A stretch of DNA of 64,000 bases from Cyathus striatus (taxonomy: Eukaryota; Basidiomycota; Agaricomycetes; Agaricales; Nidulariaceae), in NCBI GenBank assembly GCA_025738555.1, contig JAOVFP010000022.1, forward strand, positions 682,001-746,000, in the 5' to 3' direction. The notes beneath the pieces are model-generated. The model made no database searches. It was not told the DNA's origin and saw only the letters and a program-made list of their open reading frames with translations. How positions within the stretch are numbered: position 1 is the stretch's first letter; each line of letters opens with the position of its first letter. Shown here piece after piece: positions 1-11,894 of the stretch. Position numbers and translations under genes: made by a program.

Positions 1-310
1 TCTATTGTTCACTGCTCCATTGTTATAAAAATGGATTCCTATTGTTCTTGCCCAGAACAATGTAGCTCTTTATTTAGAACAATGTAATTCATATATGCTA
101 TTGTTCTCTGCTGACTAACCTTCAAATACCATTGTCCTGTACAGCCTCAGATCTAAAATCTACACTTGCACATTACTTGTTTTAGAGAACAATGTAGATT
201 AGTAGAGTGGGAATTGGATTACTAAGCAGGTTGGGAAAAGGTATATAAGGAGGGCAGTTTGGCAGTAGATAGATAGCTACCCACCACCCCAGTAGTCTCA
301 CCCAATTGTC
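1..310. repeat. AT-rich segment with repeated AGAACAATGTA-type motif in both orientations
   Basis: The motif AGAACAATGTA occurs near 53, 76 and 184, and its reverse complement (ATTGTTCT and close variants) occurs near 4, 40 and 100. A TATATAAG box lies near 242. Short motifs repeated in both orientations are typical of the subterminal transposase-binding region of DNA transposons, but no element end or target duplication is visible. No gene is supported here. Confidence 0.4.
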
Positions 311-329
311 ATTAGTCATTAGTTATTAG

Positions 330-460
330 TACAGTTTTATCAGCACAGCCAGTACAGTCAGTATCAGTAACAGTCACAGAAATCGAAGCAGTCACAGTCA
401 CAGTCACAGTCACAGATAAAGTATCAGTATCAGTATCAGTATCAGAAGCAGAGAACAGTT
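330..460. repeat. CAGTNN / CAGTAT microsatellite
   Basis: A degenerate hexanucleotide tract of CAGTCA and CAGTAT units lies just downstream of the TATA-like box. Reading frames through it encode Ser-Val-Thr or Asp-Thr repeats, which is a consequence of the tract and not evidence for a protein. Confidence 0.75.
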
Positions 461-766
461 TATCATTGTATACTTCAGTCATAGGTCCAGTCCTAAGCAA
501 GTTAAGCATTGATATAAACAATATACACATCAAATATAGCATTAAGTCTATAGTGTGTACTATACCCCTTTCATTATACTTGTCATTATATACAGCCTTT
601 GCTGTACATAACCCTTCATACCAAATTTCATACAATTCATACAGCTCTTGCTGTACAAGACCATCCACCAAATTACCAAGAATATCCTCGCTAAATATTT
701 CCTGACACTCAGGTGTTGTAACACGAACAAAGTCGATTCCTGTTAGCACCTTAGATTATCTTAATC

Positions 767-916
767 TTAAATGACATCGGTGATGATAGTAAGGGTTCGA
801 TGGATAGGGTGTGTAGGAGGAGTGAGAGGACAAGGTGGTGGAATGTAATCAGGGATTTGATGGAGTGAAAGGTAGGTGTTAGGATCAAAATCCGAGTCAT
901 CGGAGTCCACTGACAT
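767..916 (-). other. Short 49-codon open frame, possible mobile-element relic
   Basis: A minus-strand frame starts with MSVDSDDSDFD and ends at a TAA. It is acidic at the start and proline/histidine-rich after that. It has no splice-linked neighbour and no recognised domain. The flanking minus-strand sequence up to about 1050 is Ser/Pro-rich but interrupted by stops. It could be a decayed Gag-like segment, but this is only a guess. From 917 to 1415 nothing else is supported. Confidence 0.2.
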
Positions 917-1415
917 GGCTCTTGGAGTTTGTGGACGGGCGTAGGGTGTAGGGCGAGATCAAGGAGTATAGATGGATACAGATGAGGAAGGGATGTGATA
1001 GGAGCAGGATTGGAGAGATCGAAGGGTTTGGGAATGGGTGATAGGTGCCACCATGATAGACAAAGTAACAGATGCTCTTGATAATGCTCAGAAACTAGTG
1101 AGATGTCCTAAGTTTCACACACACCATTTTGCAGATAGTACCAGCTGGGCCAACACATGGTAGCCTGCCCAGTCACTGGCACCATGCCAAACTCAAGGCA
1201 GAGGGCCTAAGATGCTCAGTAATTCAGAAGAGTCAGGCTCAACATTACTCTATCCTCTCATACGTCCAAGTACAATGAGCAAGACTATCAAATAGGGTGT
1301 ATGTCTGGTCCAAGAGGTCCAAGACAGGGAATGAGGTATGAAAGAAGTTTTGTTGGGGGTTGATGGAAGAGAGTTTGAGGTCAAGAAATGAGGTAGATTC
1401 TCAGTACTTTATGCT

Positions 1416-1690
1416 CCCCCCCCCAGTCCGTCCGGACTCAATATAGTCCGGATAGTCTGGGTGGAGTCCGGCGGAGTCCTGATGGAATCTGGTGGAGTCC
1501 AGGTGGAGTCCAGTGAAGTCTGGCGGAGTCCAGGTGGAGTCCGGATGGAGTCCTGATGGAATAGATATTGTCCTGATGACATCCTGCTGGAATATAAGAA
1601 GTCCTGATGGAGTCCTGGTGGAGTCCTGATGGACTTTGTATTTTTTAAAGTAAGTTCTGTTTAAGACTCCAGGTGTATTTTCCCACACCT
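1416..1690. repeat. GGAGTCC-type repeat element bounded by a poly(C) run
   Basis: After a run of nine C residues the segment is built from degenerate 12-14 bp units around GGTGGAGTCC and GATGGAGTCC. A second copy of the same composition lies at 9065-9372 in inverted orientation, ending in a G run. The shared build and homopolymer boundary suggest one dispersed non-coding repeat family rather than two independent satellites. Confidence 0.5.
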
Positions 1691-1722
1691 ATTGATAACA
1701 TACTATCTCACTACTACATCTT

Positions 1723-1875
1723 TGCTACTACAACTATTCTTTACTACATTTTCCCACACTCTTCAGTACATGCTACCACTACTATTCTTTACTACATTTT
1801 CCCACACCCTTCAGTACATGCTATCACTACTACTCTTTACTACATTTTCCCACACCCTTCAGTACTGATAGCATA
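1723..1875. repeat. 48-bp tandem repeat, about three copies
   Basis: Units of about 48 bp contain TTTACTACATTTTCCCACAC followed by a CTTCAGTACATG segment. Three units are nearly identical and the pattern degenerates to about 2050. A plus-strand frame across it yields repeated YYIFPH peptides, which reflects the repeat and is not a credible gene. Confidence 0.75.
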
Positions 1876-2047
1876 CTATCTCCCTACCACATCTTCCTAT
1901 GCCTCTTCTACAATATTTTCCCACACCTATTATTCTCCTACCAGATATCTCTGTACTACATTTGTACCACATTTTCTGACACATCTTCTACCATATTTCC
2001 CACACCTATTATTTCTGATGCCTCTTCTACCACATCTTCCAATGCTT

Positions 2048-5000
2048 CTACAACAGACCATCATCATGTTCAAAATCTTCACTAATAATACTAAAGTTTT
2101 GGCTGTTCTGCCGTTTTATTACTTGTTGAGTATGATAAAAGATCATAGAATGTATGAACCAATTAAAGTTGCTTGGAGTCATACGTTTCATAATAGATTC
2201 AAACCCACCAAGCCATGAATTTAGTTGTTCACAGGCTTGTGTATTGAATGCTTGTTTGTGATATCTTTCACCATTTCTGTCTTGTGCAATATAAACAAGG
2301 TTTGGTGCAGAACCATCTTGTGGTGCTGGATTACACCACTTTCTACAAAGATAATCATCTGAGCAGTGATTTGTATAGTGATAGCCATCTACTACAAAGT
2401 GGCTACTTTTAAACCAATCTACCCAACTTCCATTTGCAACTGCTGTTCGAAGAAGTTTACATGCCTTATCAATACATATATAATCTGGTCTTAATTCTTC
2501 ATCAGGAAAAACATCTTCTAAGAACTTAAGTATATTGGTTGTTGACTCTGACTTCACAAACTTTGTCCATGCAATTACAGCACCACATGGAGCACATATT
2601 GTTTCTACACAATAATAGCAAGTGGCACTAAAATAATGAGATTTCTTTGGAATATTGGTATCTGACTCATCATGAGGCTGCTGAACACGTCTTCCTCGGT
2701 TTTTATTCCAAGGTGGATTTTCAGCTGGTTTGCGAAGCATTCTTCGTGCACCATTTAAATAATCTGAACTATGTTCTAAATTATATTTACACCACATTTC
2801 CTGGTGCTCATTGCAAGCTTGTGTATTTTCTATCTTTTGATTTTGACAGTCACGAACACGGCATCTTGCTCCAAATTCTTGGTTGTGAACATCACAAAAT
2901 ACACCTCCTCTATGGTTTACAAGAGTATTGGAACAATTGTCATATGCACAGTGCTTAAAATATGTATTAGTATAATATTGTTTAGTTTTAGTTGTGCATT
3001 ACCTGTGGTCCCATAACAATCCCATCAATTACTACCATTTTAACTGTTGCACTCTCATTTGGTAGTGAGTCTTGAGTTTCTCTATAAGGCTGTGTACACT
3101 CTAAGCAGCTGTGATTATGTGATGCACGTATTTTTCCATTTTCACCTAACCTTGCAAATGCTTCTTCTGTTAATGCAGTAATTGAAAGTCCATCAAGACT
3201 AATAAAATTAACACCAGATCCTGCAGAAACCATGTGTATTGATTCATGTATAAAAGCCTCCCAGACTTGTCTTCGGCTTATTTCCTTTCCATTTCCAAAA
3301 CTGTTGTTCCAATATTCCATATATGCTGCAGCAGATGCATGAAAGCTATATATACCATTCAGAACACCTTGAGAAAATGCCCTATCTACCCATAGTTTTT
3401 TTCCTACTTTCAGATATTTAGCAGAGTTTAAATGAACCATATAATATCCCTGTTTTTCATCGTAGGCTTGTTCATGTTCTGCAGAATATAATGTTTTACA
3501 TTTTTCACAAACACCTGATACTACATAAGCATGTTCAAATATTTTTGAGCCTTTAATTAATGTTGCTTTAGGTACATCTCTAACTTTAGTATGCACATGT
3601 AGTGCCTGTCCTTTACAGCTCCGTGTCTCACACTCTGCAGCTATAGGACATATTATATGAACAGGATCAATACTAGCATGAGATACAGGTTTCAGTTGAC
3701 CTTCAAAAACTTTCCTCTCCTGATTGAAAGGATACAAGTTCAGAAGTCTTGCCATTTCATTTAATTTAGTGCCTAACAAAATAGATCTGCCTGTTCGAGT
3801 TGTGTGTTCATTAATTTCATAATCTTCAAAGAGATCATCTGAGTCCATGCCAATTTTTTCCTGAATAGCTCTAGCCAGTAATCTAATCCATGCAGTTGCA
3901 TCAACATTTTTTTCTCCTGTTAACTTTGCATTCTGCTGTCTTGCATGAAGACTCAACAAATGAACATTATCAATCATAGAGAACAATATAACCAATGTGG
4001 CAGAGAGTGTGATATTGGAACCAAAATTTGACAGAATAAATTTACTGAATACATCAAATGTGATGTTAGGAAATGATTGTTCTCCTGCTGCAAGTACTGG
4101 TTGAATAAAAATAAATAGAACTAGTATTGCACTTGGGAGCCATTGAAATAGCCAAATTATTAATAACCAGAATAAAATATGTTGAGTGATTTCTGGCATG
4201 AATATAGCCCATATACAGGTTAAGCACCACAGATATGTCTCAAAGGTTACCATCCAACTGAAAAATCATATTGTAAACTATTACAATTTGAGTTCAATAT
4301 ACTTACTTGCGCTTCTTTGAACTTAATTTCTCTTTATCCTCATGAGCCTTCTCATCCTTACCTCCCTTCTCCTCCTTGCTCTTTCCCTTTCCCTTTCCCT
4401 TCCTTTTCTCCTTCTTCTCCTTAAGCCATCTTTTCAAATCCAAAAATGTGTAGTAATCTCTTTCAAAGCCCCAAAGGTCCAGATCAGTAGGACTATCCTC
4501 ATCTTCAGCCAACCAAGACTGCATTGCTGAAAAATCTGCAATATTATCAAAGTTTGAATAGTTCTCATACCAGGCTGAAGATGAGACAAAGACTGTGACA
4601 ATTTCTTTCTTTGTGGCCTTGGCAACTGGCCAAGTCCTGTTCTTGTCCATAGTATTGTGGTCAGAAACTGCCTTTATACAGGCAAGATACCTCTGGTATG
4701 CGACTCGAAGTCCAGGTGCAGTGCTCTCAAGAATGTTCCTAGGAATCTTTAGAACATCGATAAGTTCCTCAGTACGTTGCTCTGAGATTCCACCTCTTTG
4801 AACAAGAGAAGGGGTGTGAGAGTGAGAAACAGCATGAGAGCTAGTTGCAGAGCTTCCAGCTGACTTAGACGGAATGGAATATGTCTCAATATCGAGGGAG
4901 AGTGGTGCATTCGGCTGAAATCCAGACTATAAAGCAACACAATATAAGTAAATAGTACAAGAATAAAAGAATAAAATATATAGCTACACTTAGAATTGGC

Positions 5001-6613
5001 AAGATTAATTTGCCATCTATCTTTAGCCAGTCAACTTCCTTATCATCCTTGACAGCAGATTCAAAGTTTCCAAGAATGTTCCAGGCTTTACTTTCATAAA
5101 CGTACAAACAGCGATCAGCAGCTAAAATGATATTAGTATATGAATAAAATATGAAAGAAAACATACTAAAGAAATGTTCGGCTCTGTCTTTGAGTTTCTT
5201 CAAGACAGGCCCAATGGTTGCTGTAAGATTATGCTTCAATGTAAATGAAGCAACTCCAGGTACCATAACAGTACTTGGATCTGCATTAGACATATACAAC
5301 CATACTTGCCCTTTAACTGAACCAATAGTAGTACTTTCGGCAGCACTGTAAAAGTCGGCAGCATTTGGGTGATTCCCAAGTGCATTTCCTCTGAGAATGC
5401 CACCTACTTAGAGTTAGTACATATATATTTATACAAATTATAGGTTTACCTTCACTCCTTGAAGAACCTTTGGGACTAATATTGATAATATCCACAGTGT
5501 TGACTGTACCTGGCTTACTGATAGTACGAGGTGGACTAACTGGTGGACTATTCATGATAATATCTAGCTCTGCAAACATTGAGTCAGTATAAATACAAAT
5601 ATTACTGAAAATCCATACCTTTATCTTTACTAGTCCTGTCTTCTGTATGATTGCTGTTGGACTTGGAAGATATGATGCTGATATCACTCCCTTTCAAGAT
5701 CTTAAATACAGTAATACAGTTATAACATTACTGAATTTTTCTTACCTTTATTCTTACTGGTGTGATCTTCTGTATACTTTTTGTCAGACTTGAAAGATGT
5801 GATGCTAATATCACCTACCATCACTGTGTTCTGATTCATTTCCATGACCTGCATTTGATCCATCAGTTGAACCTTCAGTATTTTCTGAAATATAACTTGT
5901 GTTAGTAAATATATGTGTAAGCTATCAATTCAAACCTTTATTTTCGCTTTCATTATTGGTATCATATCCATCTGATTCATGTTCTTCTTCAACTGTAGAA
6001 GATATAAATGTTTAGATACACATTTTATACATGTAAATGAATATTTCTTTACTTTTTTTCATGTCTGAATGGCACTTACGAGTAACAGTGAAAACTGGAG
6101 CTGCTGGTTGAGGTACATCAGAAGATGGACCCCGCTTTGGAGGGGCAACAGGAAGGCCGCTTTCCTCCAGCACCCTTTCAGCACTAAGTATTATTAGTAC
6201 ATAAATATTGTATAAATATATGTAATACATATGCAGTAAGGTCAGGTACACCTTCTTTATCTGCAGCAGCATCCTCAGCTCTTTTCTGTTCCGAAGTTTT
6301 TCTAAAAAATATTAGCAAGGCAGTGAAAGGGAGTTGTGAAACCATACTGAGTTTTTTTGGCTTTCTTGGCTTTTACAACTTTTTTACTCTGTTTTTCCTG
6401 CACATTTTCACTCTCCTCATTATCTGTAATAGGTTTGTTGGTTGTGGCCTGCTTCTTTGTTGGTGGATGGGCTGTAAGATCGGCAGCAGAAGTACCACGC
6501 TTGCGAGACTCGCTACGAGTTTCATGTGTAGCAACTGACAGAGAAGCAGACTCAGTAGGAGTAATACTAGAAGCCTGAGTTGTAGCAGAGCGAGTGGAAC
6601 GACAAGGAGCCAT
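2048..6613 (-). CDS. KDZ-transposase-related protein with CxC5 and CxC6 cysteine clusters (multi-exon)
   Basis: This is a transposon-derived gene, probably the transposase-like protein of a KDZ (Kyakuja-Dileera-Zisupton) element. The two C-terminal exons are clear: 3003-4257 and 2048-2953, joined by an in-frame intron at 2954-3002. They encode a membrane-like hydrophobic start, a cysteine/histidine region (C-x2-C in GVCEKCKTLY), a CxC6-like cluster beginning HCAYDNCSN, then acidic motifs ICIDKACKLL, VVDGYHYTNHC and ACEQLNSW that fit the D, D and E/EQ positions of the KDZ nuclease fold. A perfect GTAAGT donor at 4306 and an acceptor at 4258 join these exons in frame to an upstream exon (about 4307-4925). 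Further small exons run back to an ATG at 6613. The N-terminal part is Ser/Pro-rich with Lys-rich tracts (possible nuclear localisation) and a Trp-rich segment ending in a KEKK/GKGK tail. Exon borders upstream of 4.9 kb are uncertain. Assignment to the family is by motif recognition; activity is not implied. Confidence 0.75.
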
Positions 6614-6995
6614 TGTGTGTAGAAGTGTTAAAATGCTTTGAGATAGCAAGATAGTGGTGGTGGTTGAGGGTTGAGAAGGAGGGGGGGATTGATGCAAACC
6701 AAAATCTTAGAAGTCTGATGATGCACAGCAAATTCTCATGATCAAAAGTTAAAAATATACAGCCTTTTATAGGCTACATTGAACATAACTAAATATATAT
6801 TACATGTCATTGGCTATACAACATAACTATCTAACTATTTTAAGGAGACACAGCCTTTGATCTTCTTCAGCCCATTGACAGCATGCATGAAGACAAAGGG
6901 AGAGGGGGAGAGACGGCATGATAGGGGGGAAAGGGGACAACAGACGACAGGGATGAGGGGGACAAGGAGGTAGCAGAGGAGGGGAGAAGGGGAAG
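6614..6995. other. Upstream region of the KDZ-related gene, no gene seen
   Basis: This AT-rich stretch lies between the start codon of the minus-strand KDZ-related gene and the large minisatellite. Any promoter of that gene should be here. A short TATATATT-like tract occurs near 6795 but cannot be assigned with confidence. Confidence 0.3.
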
Positions 6996-6999
6996 GGGA

Positions 7000-8525
7000 T
7001 GGATACTCATCCTCGTCACTTGCAAGACGAGGAGGCAGAGGTGGAGGGGAGGAGGGCATGGGAGGAGGGGGTGACGGGTGGCTCGTCCTTGTCATTTGCG
7101 AGACAAGGCATGGGAGGAGGGGGGGACGAATGCTTGTCCTCATCATTTGCGAGACAAGGCGCGGGAGGAGGGGGGGACGAACGCTCGTCCTCGTCATCTG
7201 CGAGATGAGGAGGGGAAGGAGGGGGTAACGGCTGGCTCATCCTTGTCATTTGCGAGACGAGGAGAAGTGGGAGGAGGGGGAGATGGCTGGCTGGTTCTCG
7301 TCATTTGCGAGATGAGGAGGGGAAGGAGGAGGGGGGACGAGGGCCGAGCACTCGTCACTTGCAAGACAAGGGGGGGGACGAGCACTCGTCCTCGTCATTT
7401 GCAAGACGAGGAGAGGGGGGGACAAGCGCTCGTCCACGTCACTTGCGAGACGATGACGAGGGGGGGGGACAAGCGCAGGTCCTCGTCACTTGCAAGACGA
7501 GGACGAGGAGGGGGGACGAGCGCAGGTCCTCGTCACTTGTGAGACAAGGACGAGGAGGGGGGGACGAGGACAAGGAGGGGGGGGACGAGTGCAGGTCCTC
7601 GTCACTTGCAAGATGAGGACAAGGAGGGGGGGGATGAGCGCAGGTCCTCATCACTTGCAAGACGAGGATGAGGAGGGGGGATGAGCACAGGTCCTCGTCA
7701 CTTGCAAGACGAGGACGAGGAGGGGGGACAGCACAGGTCCTCGTCACTTGCAAGACGAGGATGAGGAGGGGGGGGACAAGCACAGGTCCTCGTCACTTGC
7801 AAGACGAGAACAAGAAGGGGGGATGAGCGCAGGTCCTCATCACTTGCAAGACGAGGACAAGGAGGGGGGATGAGCGCAGGTCCTCGTCACTTGCAAGACG
7901 AGGACGAGGAGGGGGGATGAGCACAGGTCCTTGTCACTTGCAAGACGAGGACGAGGAGGGGGGGACAAGCACAGGTCCTCGTCACTTGCAAGACGAGGAT
8001 GAGGAGGGGGGGGACAAGCACAGGTCCTCGTCACTTGCAAGACGAGGACGAGGAGGGGGGGGATGAGCGCAGGTCCTCGTCACTTGCAAGACGAGGACGA
8101 GGAGGGGGGGGATGAGCACAGGTCCTCGTCACTTGCAAGACGAGGACGAGGAGGGGGGGGACAAGCACAGGTCCTCGTCACTTGCAAGACGAGGACAAGG
8201 AGGGGGGGGACAAGCTCAGGTCCTCGTCACTTGCAAGACGAGAACAAGAAGGGGGGGGATGAGCGCAGGTCCTCGTCACTTGCAAGACAAGGACGAGGAG
8301 GGGGGGGATGAGCGCTCATCCACGTCACTTGCAAGACGAGGACGAGGACGAGGTGGGGGACGAGCGCTCATCCACATCACTTGCAAGACGAGGACGAGGA
8401 GGAGAGGGGGGACGGCAAGCTCGTCATTTGCAAGACGAGAGGCAGGCTGGGAGGGGGGACGGCCACTCGTCCTCGTCACTTACAAGACAAGGCAGAGGGA
8501 GGAGGCGAGGGGGTGGTGACTAGAC
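7000..8525. repeat. G-rich hairpin minisatellite, about 50-bp unit, roughly 30 copies
   Basis: The unit contains GTCCTCGTC, an 8-nt spacer ACTTGCAA, GACGAGGAC, then AGGAGGGGGGG and a short ACGAGCGCA-type linker. The first and third parts form a 9-bp perfect inverted repeat, and each unit ends in a run of 5-8 G on the plus strand. Units near 7000-7400 and 8300-8520 are more diverged than the centre, as expected for unequal exchange. Many long frames cross the array on both strands, but they are all repeat translations (Arg/Ser/Glu or Pro/Ser-rich). Confidence 0.9.
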
Positions 8526-8689
8526 GAGAAGGAGCGAGCGAGTGAGGGAAGAGGGAAGAGGGAAGAGCGATACTTACCTATACTGTGTATGCGCTCACAC
8601 ACACACCCTCCCTTTCCACTATGGCGCCTGTGCCATTACTGCGCGTTATCAATCTTGAAGGAAATCAATTGTCGCCTGCTAAGTGTTGG

Positions 8690-8835
8690 TGGGGCGATGA
8701 CGTGGGAAGGGGGCTTGAGGCGACGACTTGAGAGGCTTGGGGTGACGACGTGGGAGGGGGCTTGAGGCGACGACGTGGGAATGGAGCTTGAGGCGAAGGC
8801 ACTGACATGGGAAGGTGAGGCGATGATGTGTGAGA
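8690..8835. repeat. About 30-bp GC-rich tandem repeat, four to five copies
   Basis: Units contain GGCTTGAGGCGACGACGTGGGA with small variations. This is a second, unrelated minisatellite about 170 bp beyond the large array. The stretch from 8836 to 9064 holds only a short purine microsatellite (GAGAGAAAGAGAGAG). Confidence 0.65.
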
Positions 8836-9064
8836 GAAAGAGAGAGTGCGGTGGGAAAAACTACATGCTGTTTTAGGAAAGTGAGATATATGGCTAATAT
8901 AACTTACTGACTTAAGAAAATATAAGACTGTTTGGTGTATCAGTATTGCGTACGATTTCAGTGTGCATGTGACTTGTCCCTACGTTGCTGGTTTGATTCA
9001 CGCTGGTTGTAAAGTTTTTACTATAGAATATTAAAGGTAACTAACTAGTAATAATAAGTAACTA

Positions 9065-9372
9065 GTAATAGTGGGTACTTGTAAGTCCGTGTCCACCTAG
9101 TCCAACTGGAGTCCAGGTGAGTTCTGAATGGATTTAGTCTGCCAGAATTCCTGCTAAACTTGCTGGACTCCAGCTAATGAAAGCATTCCTGGCGGACTCC
9201 AGGTGGACTCCAGTTGGACTGGAACTGGACTGGATTTGGAAAATTGGGTGGACTCACAGTGAAAATGTGTCCGCCTGGAGTCCAGCTGGAATCCACAGAC
9301 TATCTGGAAAATCCTTGAAGTCCATCCGGATAGTCCGTGGAATCCACAGAGTCCAAACGGAATGGGGGGGCG
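9065..9372. repeat. Second copy of the GGAGTCC-type repeat, inverted
   Basis: The segment is made of degenerate GGACTCCAG / TGGAGTCCAG units and ends at a run of seven G. It matches the composition and boundary of the copy at 1416-1690 in opposite orientation. From 9373 to 9790 there is LTR-like sequence ending in ATCCTAACA near 9777, but no matching 5' end was found, so no LTR is called. Confidence 0.45.
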
Positions 9373-9827
9373 AGCGTAAAGACCTCTAGATTCTTGTGCT
9401 TTTGTTAGTGACAGACAAGCTAAATGCTCGAAGTTGAACTCAAACACTTGAATAAGGAATAGAAGATGACTCTTATTGCTTGTCTGGAATAAACTAGCAC
9501 AAGAATAGCGAATACTAACTAAGAAAGACCGTATTTATAGAAAGAATCCATGAGGAGATCGCATGTAAGTAACCTACACTACAACACATGTTCTACTGTG
9601 CAATTACATTAGAAACTCATGTACTACATATGGCCGAACTGTGCAACTGTGCTCACAGTTATGATGAGTAATGTATGTTGATACACATGGTGTCCGCATT
9701 GTAGGTCATGTGACTAATCACATGACATAGATAAGACAAGATTAGATAATAGATTAGATAAGGAATGAAATCCTAACAAAAGGGAACTAGCATTCCTCAT
9801 ATCCTAACCCAACATGTACCAAGAGAA

Positions 9828-10165
9828 AGAATTGAGGCTGGACAGTTAGTAATACCATTTGGACTCACTAATGCTCCTGCCATCTTCCAGCATTTCATGA
9901 ATAATATATTAAAGTATTTACTTGATGTTTGTGTAATTGTCTACCTCAATGATATTCTCATATACTCAGATAACCTCACCAATCACTGGGAGCATGTTTA
10001 CAAAGTCCTCAAGCATTTACACCAATATGGCTTCTACACACATGCAGATAAATGCAAATTTCATTGCAAGTCTATTGAGTATCTAGACTACATTATTTCT
10101 CCAAGCAGACTCACAATGTCTCAAGAGAAAGTAAAGACCATCCAGATCTGGCCTGAACCCAAGAA
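9828..10165 (+). pseudogene. Ty3/Gypsy reverse transcriptase fragment
   Basis: The plus-strand frame reads IPFGLTNAPAIFQHFM and then VYLNDILIYSDN, followed by motifs ending PEPKKVKKIQ. These are the conserved reverse-transcriptase blocks of Ty3/Gypsy elements. The catalytic box normally reads Y-x-D-D; here one Asp is replaced by Asn (YLNDIL). The frame is lost upstream of 9828 and just after 10170, where foreign sequence begins. It is the first of five recognisable pol pieces in this region and is clearly non-functional. Confidence 0.85.
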
Positions 10166-10181
10166 AGTTAAAAAAATTCAG

Positions 10182-11890
10182 TTTTACAATCTGAGCTGGT
10201 CCTGTGATATCTGGGTCTTGTGATATAATTACATGACTTGTCACTACACTTGTAAGTCATATGATAAAGTTGAGTTGACTATACAGTTGTACTTGTTGTA
10301 TATACTAATAGACAAGTGTGTTACATACCATACCACTCAGAGGGATAATAGGGAGAGCACTGGGTTTAGCATGGAGGGAGCTACTTGTAGTATTATGTAA
10401 GCTCAAGGTCGGAAGTGGAGAACTCAAAAAGTGTGGAGGTGAACCTTGGCTTCAGCTTGTAAGCTGCGCCCCTTGTGATACTCAGTGGTTCATATTTCAA
10501 GTTCAAAATAGGAACAAGGTCAAGATAGGAACAAGGTTGAGGTAGGAACACAGAAAGGTCGGAACAGAGGAAAGTTGGAACAGAGACTCAGAACTAAGGA
10601 TGAAACCTTAGAGTCAAGTAAATGGAATATAGTAGTATATTCATAATCATAGTCAATATGAAAAACTGAAAGCTAAGTCTTAAATACTAAGTAGAAAGTG
10701 GAGTAGTTTACTTTGAGCAAAGTATAAGGGTATAGCTAGGGATAGGTAAACATGGAGTCAGCCACCATAGAGGAGTAGTGGCTGAAGAATGGAAGGAAAG
10801 GCTACATGCAATATGGTGAAATGAATAGAAGTAAAAATAGCAGAGTAATTCAAAATGAAGATATAACAACTGAACACATGAGTAATCAATAAATCATGAT
10901 GATGTGTCTGATGATTTGTCAGAAATGTGGCCAATGTAGAAGTGCAGGAAGTGCAGGAAGGTTGGAATAGTGTGGAATAGTGGATTCCAGACATGGATGT
11001 AACAAAGTGGCACTTCCACAGTAACACTTGGAAGGCAAAAGAATACTGATGGCAAGGTTCTGTAACAGAGAAGAGGGGCTATCAACTATATTGAATAATT
11101 GCTAAACTAAGATCAAGCTGAGGAAGCTTAGTCAGTTACATGAAGCTATTTATACAAAAGAAGTATGGTCTGTGTAAAGTAAAGATAAATATAGTCCATG
11201 ACTTGATGTGACTCATCAGAGGTCTAAGAATAAGTGAAACATGTATCAGTAAGAAAGTCTGTGCTCTTGATATGACAAATGAGCAGAGCTAGGGGTATGT
11301 GTCCCCCCACTCACTATGTGTTCCCTCCTCTCACTATGTGTTCCCCCCACTTATTATGTGTTCCCCCCCTTGCTACATGTTCCCCCCTCTCACTATGCTT
11401 TCCCTCCCCTCATTATGTGTTCCCCCCTCACACTATGCATCCCCCTTACTATCTCTCCCCCCCTTACTATCTCTCCCCCCTCGCACTGTGCATCCCCCCT
11501 CACTATGCATCCCCCTGCTGTGTGCTGCACAGTGGCATTATTGTTATGGGCTTTGTCCTTGCAATCATTGGTGTCCTGTCATCATCCTCATTGTAGGCAT
11601 TGGCATAGGTGAAGATGTGATGTGCATAGCACAGGGGTGATGAAGGTGAAACAAGAGAAGGTAAGTGTAAATAGAAGTGAAACCAATAGGGGCAGGTCCT
11701 GAATTATAAGTAAAAATAGAATGAGAAAAGGAAAAAGAATATGTAAAAGAGATCATGTGATGTGTCATGTGATAGAAAGAGGGGTTGGTGGGGTAGAGAG
11801 GCAGAAAGTGTAGCATTCAGTCCTTCCTGGAGTATGGAAACTTCTAATGCTGTTTAATTTTTAATTATTCTGATATAGTTGTAACACTTA
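10182..11890. mobile_element. Insertion interrupting the Gypsy pol relic between RT and RNase H
   Basis: Reverse transcriptase sequence stops at about 10170-10182, and the RNase H connection resumes at about 11895 in the order expected of one polyprotein. The 1.7 kb between has no recognised coding sequence. A segment near 10440-10475 (CTTCAGCTTGTAAGCTGCGCCCC) resembles one at 15910-15940 in this window, so part of it belongs to a dispersed family. The exact ends and the element class were not determined. Confidence 0.5.
11295..11520. repeat. C-rich tandem repeat (CACTATGTGTTCCCCCC type)
   Basis: About eleven to thirteen degenerate 16-20 bp units contain CACTATG(T/C) followed by a short stem and a run of 4-7 C. 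All three plus-strand frames stay open across it and give His/Tyr/Pro-rich peptides, which is an artefact of the repeat. It sits inside the insertion at 10182-11890. Confidence 0.8.
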
Positions 11891-11894
11891 TATG

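Noticed and set aside
4303..4305. Stop codon separating two genes on the minus strand at 4.3 kb
   Set aside because: The TAA is part of a GTAAGT splice donor; a 49-nt intron joins the frames on both sides, so one gene is more likely.
7000..8525. CRISPR-like regular repeat array, and several long open frames
   Set aside because: There are no unique spacers; it is a simple minisatellite. The frames on both strands are translations of the repeat in different phases.
9480..9790. LTR ending in ATCCTAACA
   Set aside because: No matching TGTTAGGAT start was found at a suitable distance, so the element cannot be bounded.
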